Made by a program: the position numbers and the translations under genes. This document shows positions 13,660 through 21,631 of a stretch of 23,944 bases of DNA, piece by piece; within the stretch, counting starts at the first letter, position 1, and each line of letters starts with the position of its first letter. The stretch covers positions 1 through 23,944 of the forward strand of contig SFHH01000011.1 of the NCBI GenBank assembly GCA_004555735.1, in the 5' to 3' direction. Source of the stretch: Acidaminococcus fermentans. Its GTDB lineage: Bacteria > Bacillota_C > Negativicutes > Acidaminococcales > Acidaminococcaceae. The notes beneath the pieces were generated by a model that was given only the letters and a program-made list of their open reading frames with translations, ran no database searches and was not told the DNA's origin.

Positions 13660-15207
13660 TTACTTCGCGTAATCCACAGCTCTGGTTTCCCGCACGATGA
13701 CCACTTTGATCTGTCCCGGATATTCCATATCCTCTTCGATCTTCTTGGCCACATCGTGGGCCAGGATGGTGGCGGCGTCGTCATCCACCTTTTCCGGTTT
13801 CACCATGATCCGGATTTCCCGGCCAGCCTGGACGGCATAGCATTTTTCCACGCCGTCGAAGGATTCGGCAATTTCTTCCAATCGTGTCAGTCGTTTCAAA
13901 TAGGTTTCCAGGGTTTCCCGACGGGCTCCCGGCCGAGCAGCCGAAATGGCATCGGCGGCAGAGACCAGCACAGCTTGGACGGACGTTGGTTCACAATCCC
14001 CATGATGGGACATGATGGTGTTGATGACGATATCGGATTCGTGATACCGTTTGGCCACTTCCGCCCCCAGATCCACATGGGATCCTTCCACTTCGTGATC
14101 CACAGCCTTGCCGATATCGTGGAGCAGCCCAGCCCGTTTGGCCGAGTTCACATCCACGCCCAGTTCGGCGGCCATCAGGCCGGCCAGATGAGCTACTTCC
14201 GTAGAATGTTTCAGCACGTTCTGCCCGTAGCTGGTCCGGTATTTCAGCCGCCCCAGCAGCTTGAGCAGTTCCGGATGGATGCCATGGACACCTACTTCGA
14301 AAGTGGCCTGTTCCCCGGCTTCCTTGATTTTCTGATCCAGTTCCTTCTGGGCTTTTTCCACCATTTCCTCGATCCGAGCTGGGTGGATCCGGCCGTCGTT
14401 GATCAGTTTCTCCAAGGCGATCCGAGCCACTTCCCGACGCACTGGATCAAATCCGGAGATAATGACGGCTTCCGGCGTATCATCGATGATCAGGTCGATC
14501 CCGGTCAGGGTTTCCAGAGTCCGGATGTTCCGGCCTTCCCGTCCGATGATCCGGCCTTTCATTTCATCATTGGGCAGAGGGACCACCGTAACCGTAGTTT
14601 CTGCCACCTGATCTGCCGCACACCGCTGGATGGCCAGGGAGATGATTTCCCGGGCCTTCTGGTCCGCGGTATCTTTGGCTTCCTGCTCCATTTCCTTGAT
14701 CAGGCGGGCTTTGTCATGTTTGACTTCTTCCCGCACATTGTCCAGGAGTTCCTGTTTGGCCTCTTCGCTGGTCAGACCGGAAATCCGTTCCAGTTCCACC
14801 ATCTGCTGGTCATACAAGGCATCGACTTTAGCCTGGGATTCCCGCAGGCGGTTGCTTTGTTCCAGAAGTTTTTCTTCCTTCTTTTCATAAGCATCCATCT
14901 TTTTGTCGACGTTCTCTTCCTTCTGGACCAGACGCCGTTCATTTTTGCTGAGTTCTGCTCTTCTTTCTTTATTTTCCCGCTCCATTTCAGACCGGAGACG
15001 ATGGATTTCTTCTTTGGCTTCCAGCAGCGCTTCTTTCTTCTTGGCATCTCCCGCTTTCCGGGCATCCTCCAAGATCTGCTTTGCGGTTTCTTCCGCCGAA
15101 CCGATTTTGCCTTCTGCTACGTTTTTACGAGCCAGATATCCTCCACCAACGCCTAATAAACAAAGGACTACAGCAATGATTACACTAATGGGATCTATGA
15201 TGAGCAC
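13660..15207 (-). CDS. rny: Ribonuclease Y, 515 aa
   Basis: Rny is the membrane-anchored endonuclease that begins mRNA decay in Firmicutes. It aligns with B. subtilis Rny over its length: an N-terminal membrane helix (about residues 5-24), a long charged coiled coil (30-200), the KH domain with MKGRIIGREGRNIRTLE, the HD catalytic domain with HSTEVAHLAG and LLHDIGKAVDHE, and the C-terminal RETRAVDYAK. The only standard start near the end is GTG at 15207, but it overlaps the ribosome site GGAGG itself. The expected spacing of eight bases points instead to ATA at 15198 (or ATC at 15201). The start is therefore uncertain by up to three codons. The gene has its own strong promoter and a leader hairpin. 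Confidence 0.95.
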   Translation of the reverse strand: MLIIDPISVIIAVVLCLLGVGGGYLARKNVAEGKIGSAEETAKQILEDARKAGDAKKKEALLEAKEEIHRLRSEMERENKERRAELSKNERRLVQKEENVDKKMDAYEKKEEKLLEQSNRLRESQAKVDALYDQQMVELERISGLTSEEAKQELLDNVREEVKHDKARLIKEMEQEAKDTADQKAREIISLAIQRCAADQVAETTVTVVPLPNDEMKGRIIGREGRNIRTLETLTGIDLIIDDTPEAVIISGFDPVRREVARIALEKLINDGRIHPARIEEMVEKAQKELDQKIKEAGEQATFEVGVHGIHPELLKLLGRLKYRTSYGQNVLKHSTEVAHLAGLMAAELGVDVNSAKRAGLLHDIGKAVDHEVEGSHVDLGAEVAKRYHESDIVINTIMSHHGDCEPTSVQAVLVSAADAISAARPGARRETLETYLKRLTRLEEIAESFDGVEKCYAVQAGREIRIMVKPEKVDDDAATILAHDVAKKIEEDMEYPGQIKVVIVRETRAVDYAK

Positions 15208-15230
15208 CTCCTCTTTTGCAATTTTTTCAT
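15195..15230 (-). CDS. Possible leader peptide ahead of rny, 11 aa
   Basis: A short frame, MKKLQKRRCSS, starts with ATG at 15230 and spans the rny ribosome site. Its TAG stop overlaps the putative ATA start of rny as ATAG. AGGG upstream is a weak ribosome site. It may couple translation to rny, or be chance. Confidence 0.25.
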   Translation of the reverse strand: MKKLQKRRCSS

Positions 15231-15252
15231 CAAACCCTACTCATACAATAAA

Positions 15253-15275
15253 TAAGGCAACCAGAGGTCGCCTTA
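15253..15275 (-). promoter_or_regulatory. Leader hairpin of rny
   Basis: In the rny leader TAAGGCGACC and GGTTGCCTTA form a 10-bp stem, including one G-U pair, around TCT. It is followed by TTTATT, so it may act as a weak attenuator or as a processing and stability element. Rny autoregulation by cleavage here is a possibility, not shown. Confidence 0.45.
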
Positions 15276-15304
15276 ACACCCAATGAACGCGATTGGACAG
15301 AAAT

Positions 15305-15333
15305 ATTTTATAGTATTTTCACAAAGGTGTCAA
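15305..15333 (-). promoter_or_regulatory. Strong promoter of rny
   Basis: A consensus TTGACA (15328-15333, minus strand), a 17-base spacer and TAAAAT (15305-15310) form a near-ideal promoter. The -35 lies two bases from the recX terminator hairpin. Confidence 0.78.
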
Positions 15334-15334
15334 C

Positions 15335-15370
15335 AAAAAGGGGCTGTTGCATATGCAACAGCCCCTTTTT
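15335..15370. terminator. Perfect 36-bp palindromic terminator after recX
   Basis: A completely symmetric sequence, AAAAAGGGGCTGTTGCAT and its complement, with A/T runs on both sides. It ends the recA-recX transcript and separates it from the rny promoter. Confidence 0.88.
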
Positions 15371-15375
15371 GGGGA

Positions 15376-15391
15376 TCTCGAGTCTCGAGAC
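15376..15391. repeat. AGTCTCG heptamer repeat, locus 2
   Basis: TCTCGAGTCTCGAGAC repeats the unit seen at 8528 and 23773. It lies between the recX stop codon and its terminator. Confidence 0.7.
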
Positions 15392-15399
15392 CGTTTTTC

Positions 15400-15897
15400 C
15401 TATGAATCCTTTGAAAAATCTTCCAGTGCGCTGGCTATGGCACCGCTTCCGAAGCCCCGGCTGGCCAGCATCCGAGCCAGGGCGGCCTTGGCTTTCCGGG
15501 GATCCTCCGGGTATTTCCGCCGGATCCTCTCCCCCTGGGCTTCCGCCAGGGCCAGGGCCCGCTCTGTTTCTTCCTCTTCCGTCACGTCCCCCAGGGCATC
15601 CCGGGCCTCCTCACCGGACAGGCACCGCCGGGTGAGCATCAGCCGCAGGTACTGTTTTCCATAGAACTTTTTCCGGCGCCAGGCGTCCAGCACCGAATGG
15701 GCACAGCGGAAATCATCCACAAAATGATGCTCCGCCAACTTCTGGATCACTTGGTCCTGGAGTTCTTCCGGGCAACCCCGTTTCCCCAGTTTCTGCCGCA
15801 GTTCTCGGATACTGTGGTCCCGGAGGGCCAGTTTATCCAGGCAGTAGTTGTAGGCTTCCGCATGGGTGGTCAGGGATTTTGGGGATTTACTCCACAT
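15400..15897 (-). CDS. recX: RecX regulator of RecA, 165 aa
   Basis: RecX binds RecA filaments and limits their activity. The product is helical and basic, with the RecX pattern YNYCLDKLALRDHSIRELRQKL at the start, then HHFVDDFRCAHSVLDAW and KKFYGKQYLRLMLTRR, and a C-terminal third repeat (ARMLASRGFGSGAIASAL). The ATG at 15897 overlaps the recA stop by 11 bases, so the two genes are coupled and share the LexA-controlled promoter. The ribosome site is inside recA and close to the start. Confidence 0.88.
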   Translation of the reverse strand: MWSKSPKSLTTHAEAYNYCLDKLALRDHSIRELRQKLGKRGCPEELQDQVIQKLAEHHFVDDFRCAHSVLDAWRRKKFYGKQYLRLMLTRRCLSGEEARDALGDVTEEEETERALALAEAQGERIRRKYPEDPRKAKAALARMLASRGFGSGAIASALEDFSKDS

Positions 15898-16975
15898 GGT
15901 CTCCGTCCGTTTCCGGAGTCATGAGCAGTCCGTCCGGTTCCTGGGCCGCTTCCTGGACCGGCACCGGTTTCCCGTCCGTCGGCAGCCCGGCCGCCGCCCG
16001 GATCTTGGCTTCCACATCAGCAGCCATGTCCGGATGTTCCTTCAGGAAAGTCTTGGTATTTTCCCTCCCTTGGCCGATCCGCTGGTCTCCATAGGAATAC
16101 CAGGCACCGCTCTTGTTCAGGATGTTGTACTGGACCCCCAGATCCACCAAGCAGCCTTCGTGGGAAATCCCTTCTCCGTACATGATGTCGAATTCCGCTT
16201 GTTTGAAGGGAGGTGCCACCTTGTTCTTCACCACTTTTACCCGGGTATGGTTCCCGATGATGTCGTTGCCGCTCTTCAGGCTTTCCACCCGGCGCACATC
16301 CATCCGGATGGTGGAATAAAACTTCAGGGCACGGCCCCCGGTGGTCACTTCCGGATTCCCGAACATGACCCCCACTTTTTCACGGATCTGATTGATGAAC
16401 ACCGTCGCCGTCCGGGATTTGGCAATGACCCCGGTGAGTTTCCGCAGAGCCTGGCTCATGAGCCGGGCCTGGAGGCCCACATGGGAATCCCCCATATCCC
16501 CTTCGATTTCCGCTTTGGGCACCAGGGCCGCCACCGAGTCGATGACGATGATATCGATGGCACCGCTGCGCACCAAGGCATCACAGATCTCCAGGGCCTG
16601 TTCCCCGGTATCCGGCTGGGAAATCAGCAGGTTGTCGATGTCCACCCCCAGGTGCCGGGCATATTCCGGATCCAGGGCATGTTCTGCATCGATGAAGGCC
16701 GCATAGCCGCCCCGTTTCTGGGCCTCGGCGATCATATGCAGGGCCACGGTGGTCTTACCAGAAGATTCCGGTCCATAGATCTCGATGATCCGGCCCCGGG
16801 GAATCCCCCCGACACCCAGTGCAATATCCAGGGACAGGGCCCCGGTGGGAATGGTTTCGATATTCATTTTGGCGCTGGCGGCTCCCAGTTTCATGATGGA
16901 TCCCTTGCCGAAATCCTTCTCGATCTGTTTCAAAGCCGCATCCAGTGCTTTATTTTTATCCGCATCCAAACTCAT
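15887..16975 (-). CDS. recA: Recombinase RecA, 362 aa
   Basis: RecA drives homologous strand exchange and triggers LexA self-cleavage. Walker A is GPESSGKTTVALH, Walker B is IDIIVIDSVAAL, and loop regions such as FINQIREKVGVMFGNPEVTTGGRALKFY are clear. The C-terminus is acidic. The ATG at 16975 has AAGGAG eight bases upstream; the open frame to 17038 crosses the promoter and is not used. It is followed by overlapping recX. A LexA box fills the promoter spacer, so SOS induction is expected. Confidence 0.98.
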   Translation of the reverse strand: MSLDADKNKALDAALKQIEKDFGKGSIMKLGAASAKMNIETIPTGALSLDIALGVGGIPRGRIIEIYGPESSGKTTVALHMIAEAQKRGGYAAFIDAEHALDPEYARHLGVDIDNLLISQPDTGEQALEICDALVRSGAIDIIVIDSVAALVPKAEIEGDMGDSHVGLQARLMSQALRKLTGVIAKSRTATVFINQIREKVGVMFGNPEVTTGGRALKFYSTIRMDVRRVESLKSGNDIIGNHTRVKVVKNKVAPPFKQAEFDIMYGEGISHEGCLVDLGVQYNILNKSGAWYSYGDQRIGQGRENTKTFLKEHPDMAADVEAKIRAAAGLPTDGKPVPVQEAAQEPDGLLMTPETDGDHVE

Positions 16976-17009
16976 GTTGTCATCTCCTTGTACCGCAATT
17001 GCTCTATCT

Positions 17010-17038
17010 AGTATATAAACATTTGTTCGTAAAGTCAA
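17010..17038 (-). promoter_or_regulatory. recA promoter with LexA box in the spacer
   Basis: On the minus strand TTGACT (17033-17038) and TATACT (17010-17015) are 17 bases apart. CGAACAAATGTTTA (17016-17029) matches the Bacillus-type LexA/DinR consensus CGAACRNRYGTTYG at 13 of 14 positions. LexA would block both boxes. The -35 overlaps the hslO stop codon. Confidence 0.88.
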
Positions 17039-17895
17039 GCTTTTCGAGGGAGATCTTTTAATTCCTGTTGGGTGAACACGTAGGATTTATTGCAGTACTG
17101 GCAGTGGACCTCGGTCTGAGGATCCTGGAGGATTTCTTCAAAGTCTTTCCGGGGCAGGCCGCAGAGCATCCCGGCTACTTTTTCCCGGCTGCAGCCGCAG
17201 TGGAAGGAAACAGGATGGGATTCCAGGATTTCCACCGGCAGCCCTTTGGCCACCTTCTGGATCATCCCTTCCGCATCCAGACCGGTCTGGAGCAGCTCCG
17301 TCACATAGGGCAGGGTCAGGATGTTGTCTTCCAGGGTCTTGATGGTCTCTTCCGAAGCGTCCGGCAGCAGCTGGACGAAGTACCCGCCGGACACGGCCAC
17401 GGATCCGTCCTTTTCGATGAGCACACCCAGGGCCACACTGGAAGGAGTCTGTTCGGACACCGCCAGGTACCGGGTGAGATCCGCTGCGATTTCTCCGCTT
17501 TTCAGGGTGGAGACTCCGGTGAAAGGTTCTCCCTGGAGAGGGCACCGGGTCACGGTGACCACCCCATAGTGGCCCACGCCGCCGCCCACATCCAGCTTGC
17601 CGTTTTTCGGCGGCAGCATCACTTCTGGATGCATCACAAAACCCCGGACCTGATAATCCCGGGCATCGGCCATCACCTGGCCCAGGGGCCCATCCCCCTT
17701 GAACCGGACAGTCACCGCTTCTCCGGCCTTCATGGTGGCGGCCAGCAAAAGGGCCCCAGCAGCGGTGCGTCCCAGGGCCGCCGCTGCCAGAGGCGTACAG
17801 TGATGGATCTCGTTCATATACTGGGTCAGATGGGTGGTGGTCACGGCATAGATCCGGGCATCCCCGGCAGTGGCCTTGACTAACACGTCTTCCAT
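17035..17895 (-). CDS. hslO: Hsp33 redox-regulated chaperone, 286 aa
   Basis: Hsp33 is a cytoplasmic holdase switched on by oxidation of its zinc-binding cysteines. The C-terminal CxC...CxxC zinc site is present as HCGCSREK and CQYCNKSY. The N-terminal body has RTAAGALLLAATMK and VRFKGDGPLGQ, as in the family. I use the ATG at 17895, with AGAGG five bases upstream; an in-frame GTG at 17901 overlaps the ribosome site. It begins nine bases after ribH and so is the last gene of the riboflavin operon, an unusual partner that suggests a shared redox theme. Its stop lies in the recA -35 box. Confidence 0.94.
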   Translation of the reverse strand: MEDVLVKATAGDARIYAVTTTHLTQYMNEIHHCTPLAAAALGRTAAGALLLAATMKAGEAVTVRFKGDGPLGQVMADARDYQVRGFVMHPEVMLPPKNGKLDVGGGVGHYGVVTVTRCPLQGEPFTGVSTLKSGEIAADLTRYLAVSEQTPSSVALGVLIEKDGSVAVSGGYFVQLLPDASEETIKTLEDNILTLPYVTELLQTGLDAEGMIQKVAKGLPVEILESHPVSFHCGCSREKVAGMLCGLPRKDFEEILQDPQTEVHCQYCNKSYVFTQQELKDLPRKA

Positions 17896-17904
17896 AGGCA
17901 CCTC

Positions 17905-18366
17905 TTACAGTTCCTTGGTCAGGTTGACCATTTCAATGACCGCCATGGCCGCATCGGAACCCTTGTTTCCAGCCTTGGTGCCGGCCCGTTCCACAGCCTG
18001 TTCGATGTTTTCGGTGGTCAGTACCCCGAAGGCCGTGGGAACTTCCGTTTCCATGTTCACCAAGGCAACCCCTTTGGACACTTCGTTGCACACATAGTCG
18101 TAATGGCTGGTGGCACCCCGGATCACGGCGCCCAAGCAGATGATACCGTCATATTTGCCGCTTTTGGCCATTTTCTTGGCAATCAGGGGGATTTCAAAAG
18201 CACCGGGCACCCAGGCCACGGTAATGTCATCCTCATTGGCACCATGCCGGCGCAGGGTGTCTTCTGCCCCGCTGAGCAGTTTACTGGTGATGAATTCGTT
18301 GAAACGGGACACCACGATCCCGATTTTCAGACCTTCCGCTAACAGTTGACCTTCTAGAATTTTCAT
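17905..18366 (-). CDS. ribH: 6,7-dimethyl-8-ribityllumazine synthase, 153 aa
   Basis: RibH condenses the ribityl-aminouracil with dihydroxybutanone phosphate, the step before riboflavin synthase. Motifs are VSRFNEFITSKLLSGA, WVPGAFEIP, LGAVIRGATSHYDYVC with the catalytic His, and GVLTTENIEQA. Length is standard. The ATG overlaps the ribBA stop by four bases (ATGA). Confidence 0.97.
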   Translation of the reverse strand: MKILEGQLLAEGLKIGIVVSRFNEFITSKLLSGAEDTLRRHGANEDDITVAWVPGAFEIPLIAKKMAKSGKYDGIICLGAVIRGATSHYDYVCNEVSKGVALVNMETEVPTAFGVLTTENIEQAVERAGTKAGNKGSDAAMAVIEMVNLTKEL

Positions 18367-19589
18367 TTTGCATCCTCCACTTTTTCATGTAATTCATGGC
18401 CCATCCGGACCTGTTTGGTAACCATGTACCGATGGTTGTAGCAGTTGTCTTTCATGATGATGGGCACGGTTTCTGTAATGGTGATCCCATAACCGGAAAG
18501 GCCTGCCCGTTTGGCCGGATTATTGGTCATCAGCCGGATGCTGGTGAGCCCCAGGTCCGCCAGGATCTGCGCCCCGATACCGTAATCCCGCATATCCGGT
18601 TTGAAGCCCAGCTTCACATTGGCATCCACTGTATCCAGTCCCTGATCCTGGAGTTCATAGGCCCGGAGTTTGTTGGCCAGGCCGATGCCCCGGCCTTCCT
18701 GCTGCATGTACAGCACCACGCCGCAGCCTTCCTTTTCGATCATCTTCAGGCTGGTGGCCAGCTGATCCCCGCAGTCGCAGCGAAGGGACCCCAGGGCATC
18801 CCCGGTGAGGCATTCCGAATGGACCCGGACCAGCACATCCTTCTTACCGGCCACCTCCCCTTTGATGATGGCTACATGGCATTTGTCGTCCAGGTCGTTT
18901 TCGTAGCCGATGGCCCGGAAGGTGCCGTATTTGCTGGGCAGGGCTACGTTGGCGATCCGATGGACCATTTTCTCGTTTTTCTTCCGGTAGGCAATGAGGT
19001 CTGCCACGGTGATGAAGGTCAGGTTGAATTTCTTGGCGAATTCGATCAGTTCCGGAGTCCGGGCCATGGTGCCGTCTGCGCTCATGATCTCACAGCAGAT
19101 GCCCACTGGTTTCAGTCCGGCCAACCGGCACAGGTCCGTAGTGGTTTCCGTATGGCCGGTGCGCCGCAGCACCCCGCCTTCCCGGCTGCGCAGGGGGAAC
19201 ACATGGCCGGGCCGACGGAAATCTTCCGGTTTGGCGCTTTCATCGGTGCATTTCTTGATGGTGTAGGCCCGTTCCACGGCAGAGATCCCGGTGGTTGTGT
19301 CCTTGTGGTCTATAGACACGGTGAAGGCCGTTTCATGGTTGTCCGTGTTGTTGGCCACCATGGGTTCCATCTGGAGCCGGTCCAGGATGGCCCCGTCACA
19401 AGGCATGCAGATCAGGCCCTTGGCGTGGGTAGCCATGAAATTGATGTCGTCCGGAGTCACGTACTCCGCACTCATGATCAGATCCCCTTCGTTTTCCCGG
19501 TCGGGATCATCGGTCACCAGGACCATTTTCCCGGCCCGGATGTCCGCAATGGCCTTTTCAATGGGAGCAAACTGAAATTTTTTATCCAT
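18363..19589 (-). CDS. ribBA: Bifunctional DHBP synthase / GTP cyclohydrolase II, 408 aa
   Basis: The N-terminal half (about 1-205) makes 3,4-dihydroxy-2-butanone 4-phosphate from ribulose 5-phosphate, shown by DDPDRENEGDLI and GHTETTTDLCRLAG. The C-terminal half (about 210-408) is GTP cyclohydrolase II, with VRVHSECLTGD and the zinc cysteines of SLRCDCGDQL, then QEGRGIGLANKLRAYELQ and GLDTVDAN. Both active sites look intact. A strong AAGGAG lies before the ATG at 19589, overlapping the end of ribE. It supplies both precursors of the pathway. Confidence 0.97.
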   Translation of the reverse strand: MDKKFQFAPIEKAIADIRAGKMVLVTDDPDRENEGDLIMSAEYVTPDDINFMATHAKGLICMPCDGAILDRLQMEPMVANNTDNHETAFTVSIDHKDTTTGISAVERAYTIKKCTDESAKPEDFRRPGHVFPLRSREGGVLRRTGHTETTTDLCRLAGLKPVGICCEIMSADGTMARTPELIEFAKKFNLTFITVADLIAYRKKNEKMVHRIANVALPSKYGTFRAIGYENDLDDKCHVAIIKGEVAGKKDVLVRVHSECLTGDALGSLRCDCGDQLATSLKMIEKEGCGVVLYMQQEGRGIGLANKLRAYELQDQGLDTVDANVKLGFKPDMRDYGIGAQILADLGLTSIRLMTNNPAKRAGLSGYGITITETVPIIMKDNCYNHRYMVTKQVRMGHELHEKVEDAK

Positions 19590-19601
19590 GATTTTCTCTC
19601 C

Positions 19602-20240
19602 TTACATAAATCCATTTTCGAAAAGGGTGGCTTTGGTCAGCCCCCCAGATTTTCTGGTTTCCAGCATCCGTTCCACATATTTCCCCAGGATGTCCGTTTC
19701 CAGGTTCACCTTGTCTCCGGTCTTTTTGAAGCCCAGAGTGGTGAACTGGACGGTGAGGGGAATCAGGGAAACGGAAAAGGTGGTATCCGTCACTTCCGTA
19801 ATGGTCAGGCTGATGCCGTCGATGGCGATGGAGCCCTTGGTGACCATCCCCCGGAGCAGCTCCGGACTGCAGCTGATGGTGGTGACTTTGGCAATGCCTT
19901 CCGGGCGGATCTTCACAATGGTCCCCACCCCGTCCACATGGCCGCTGACAATGTGCCCGTCCAGTCCGTCCCCTACATGGAGGGTCCGTTCCAGGTTGAT
20001 CCGGTCCCCCTTTTTCAGGGAACCGATGGTGGTCCGCCGGGCGGTTTCCGGCATTACATCCACAGTAAAGCGCTGGCTGTCAAACTTCGTCACCGTCAGG
20101 CAGGCCCCGTTGCAGCAGACACTTTCCCCGATTTTCAGCAGGGGCGGAATGGTCTGGGCGGCAATAGTGAGCCGGTAGGAATCCTGTTCCCGGCGCAGGT
20201 CCTCCACCTTGCCCAGTTCCGCAATGAGTCCTGTAAACAT
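19602..20240 (-). CDS. ribE: Riboflavin synthase alpha chain, 212 aa
   Basis: This enzyme dismutates two lumazine molecules into riboflavin. The start MFTGLIAELG is diagnostic. Two lumazine-binding repeats follow, with VCCNGACLTV in the first and IAIDGISLTI in the second. AAGGAG precedes the ATG at 20240, four bases past the ribD stop. It is the second gene of the FMN-riboswitch operon. Confidence 0.96.
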   Translation of the reverse strand: MFTGLIAELGKVEDLRREQDSYRLTIAAQTIPPLLKIGESVCCNGACLTVTKFDSQRFTVDVMPETARRTTIGSLKKGDRINLERTLHVGDGLDGHIVSGHVDGVGTIVKIRPEGIAKVTTISCSPELLRGMVTKGSIAIDGISLTITEVTDTTFSVSLIPLTVQFTTLGFKKTGDKVNLETDILGKYVERMLETRKSGGLTKATLFENGFM

Positions 20241-20244
20241 GGTC

Positions 20245-21342
20245 TCAGCTCCTTTCCAAGAGACCCGTGACCATCAGGTCCGTGCCGAAGGCTTCATATC
20301 GAGGTTCCTGGAGGGTCACCCGCAGGTCCATGGTCCGGGCCCCCCGGCCCCCGATGGCACTCAGGTTCCGCTTGCCTCCGATCAGGCAGGGAGCGATGAA
20401 GGCATAGACCCGCTGGGCCAGTCTGCCGTCAAAGAAGGCACCATGGACCTGGCTGCCCCCTTCCACCAGCACGCTGGTCTTTTCCTGCTGTCCCAGTCTG
20501 TCCAGCAGGATGCCCAGATCCAGAGCCCCGTTCTTCTCCGGGATCTGCCATACGGTCACCTGGTCCAGGGCCTGGAAGGCCGCCACTTTCTCCCGGTCCG
20601 CTTTCAAGGAGGTGATCAGGAGGGTCTTAGCTTCCCCATCGGTGAACACTTTCCGGTCCATGGGCAGCTGGCAGTGGCTGTCCAGGACGATCCGCAGGGG
20701 ATTCTTCCCTTCCGCCAGCCGGCAGGTCAGGGACGGGTCATCGTTGAGCACCGTGTTCTTCCCCACCAGGATGCAGTCGTAGATGCTCCGGAGTTTGTGG
20801 GCATAGGCCCGGGACTGTTCGTTGGAGATCCATTTGGAATCCCCGGAAGCCGTGGCAATCTTCCCGTCCAGGGTCATGGCATATTTCAGGGCCACAAAAG
20901 GACGGCCCGTCTTCATCCAGTGCATGAACACTTCGTTCTGCCGGTTGGCCTTGTCTGCCAGCACCCCCCGGACCACTTCCACTCCCGCATCCTGGAGCCT
21001 GGCAAAGCCCCGTCCGGACACTTTCGGATTGGGATCGTCCGCCGCTGCCACTACTTTTTTGATGCCCGCCTTGATCAGGGCCTCACAGCAGGGGCCCGTA
21101 CGGCCATAATGGGAACAGGGCTCCAGGGTCACATAGGCGGTGCAGCCTTCCACCTGGTTCCCAGCATCCGCCATAGCCATGATCTCCGCATGGGGCTGGC
21201 CAGCTTTGTGGTGATAGCCTTTGCCAACGATCTTCCCTTCCGGGTTTACGATGACGCAGCCGACCATGGGATTGGGACTGGTGCAGCCCCGGGCTTTTTC
21301 TGCCAAGTCCAGGGCCATCTGCATATATTCTTCATCTGTCAC
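20245..21342 (-). CDS. ribD: Bifunctional RibD deaminase/reductase, 365 aa
   Basis: The N-terminal deaminase has the zinc ligands in HAEIMAMA and PCSHYGRTGPCCEAL. The C-terminal reductase shows RPFVALKYAMTLDGKIA, SKWISNEQSRAYAH and ILVGKNTVLNDDPSLTCR. Together they carry out steps two and three after GTP ring opening. I chose GTG at 21342, which gives the family's usual N-terminus (VTDEEYMQMALDLAEKA); its ribosome site GGGTG is weak, and ATG at 21324 is an alternative. The longer open frame to 21438 lies in the riboswitch. First gene of the rib operon. Confidence 0.95.
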   Translation of the reverse strand: MTDEEYMQMALDLAEKARGCTSPNPMVGCVIVNPEGKIVGKGYHHKAGQPHAEIMAMADAGNQVEGCTAYVTLEPCSHYGRTGPCCEALIKAGIKKVVAAADDPNPKVSGRGFARLQDAGVEVVRGVLADKANRQNEVFMHWMKTGRPFVALKYAMTLDGKIATASGDSKWISNEQSRAYAHKLRSIYDCILVGKNTVLNDDPSLTCRLAEGKNPLRIVLDSHCQLPMDRKVFTDGEAKTLLITSLKADREKVAAFQALDQVTVWQIPEKNGALDLGILLDRLGQQEKTSVLVEGGSQVHGAFFDGRLAQRVYAFIAPCLIGGKRNLSAIGGRGARTMDLRVTLQEPRYEAFGTDLMVTGLLERS

Positions 21343-21377
21343 AGTTTCACCCGCTTTCAAGATTTGCCAAATACAAA

Positions 21378-21406
21378 GCCGTGCCATCCAAGGAGGATAG
21401 CACGGC
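21378..21406 (-). terminator. Riboswitch-controlled terminator ahead of ribD
   Basis: GCCGTGCTATCC and GGATGGCACGGC form a 12-bp stem with one U-G pair and a five-base loop, followed by TTTGTATTT on the minus strand. It is the likely expression platform: FMN binding should favour this hairpin and stop transcription before ribD. Confidence 0.78.
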
Positions 21407-21426
21407 AAATACACTTTTCCAGCGCT

Positions 21427-21531
21427 GTCTTTTCTCATCCAGACTATACTGTCGGTATCGGAATTCCACCGATTCGTGCCGAGGCTCGCGGACTTTACCG
21501 CCGGTAGGGAATCACACCCCTCCCCAAAGAC
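21427..21531 (-). ncRNA. FMN riboswitch (RFN element)
   Basis: The minus strand has the conserved RFN blocks in order: GGGGAGGGTG-like start, ATTCCCTACCGGCGGTAAAG, CCGCGAGC, ATCGGTGGAATTCCGATACC and GACAGTATAGTCTGGATG. The closing stem pairs GTCTTT with AAAGAC (21526-21531 and 21427-21432). It senses FMN and represses the rib operon. Confidence 0.96.
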
Positions 21532-21557
21532 AAAACTTATGATGTTGTTCCGGACAT

Positions 21558-21585
21558 ATTATATCATATCTGTATGAGATTGCAA
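21558..21585 (-). promoter_or_regulatory. Promoter of the rib operon
   Basis: TTGCAA (21580-21585), a 16-base spacer and TATAAT (21558-21563) lie upstream of the riboswitch on the minus strand. Transcription should start near 21551, about 20 bases before the aptamer. Confidence 0.7.
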
Positions 21586-21631
21586 GAAGCCAGATACGGC
21601 GCCATGCGCCTTGAGAAGCTCATATCGAACC

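Noticed and set aside
13597..15156. Plus-strand open frame of 519 codons opposite rny
   Set aside because: Phe/His/Gln-rich shadow of ribonuclease Y with no motif or ribosome site.
16976..17038. N-terminal extension of RecA
   Set aside because: It would translate the promoter and LexA box; AAGGAG before the ATG at 16975 fixes the start.
18396..20270. Plus-strand open frame of 624 codons opposite ribBA and ribE
   Set aside because: Another antisense shadow of GC-rich coding DNA. The minus-strand genes match known enzymes over their full length.
21343..21438. N-terminal extension of RibD (start at 21438)
   Set aside because: This stretch is the riboswitch terminator and aptamer end; family alignment begins at the GTG at 21342.
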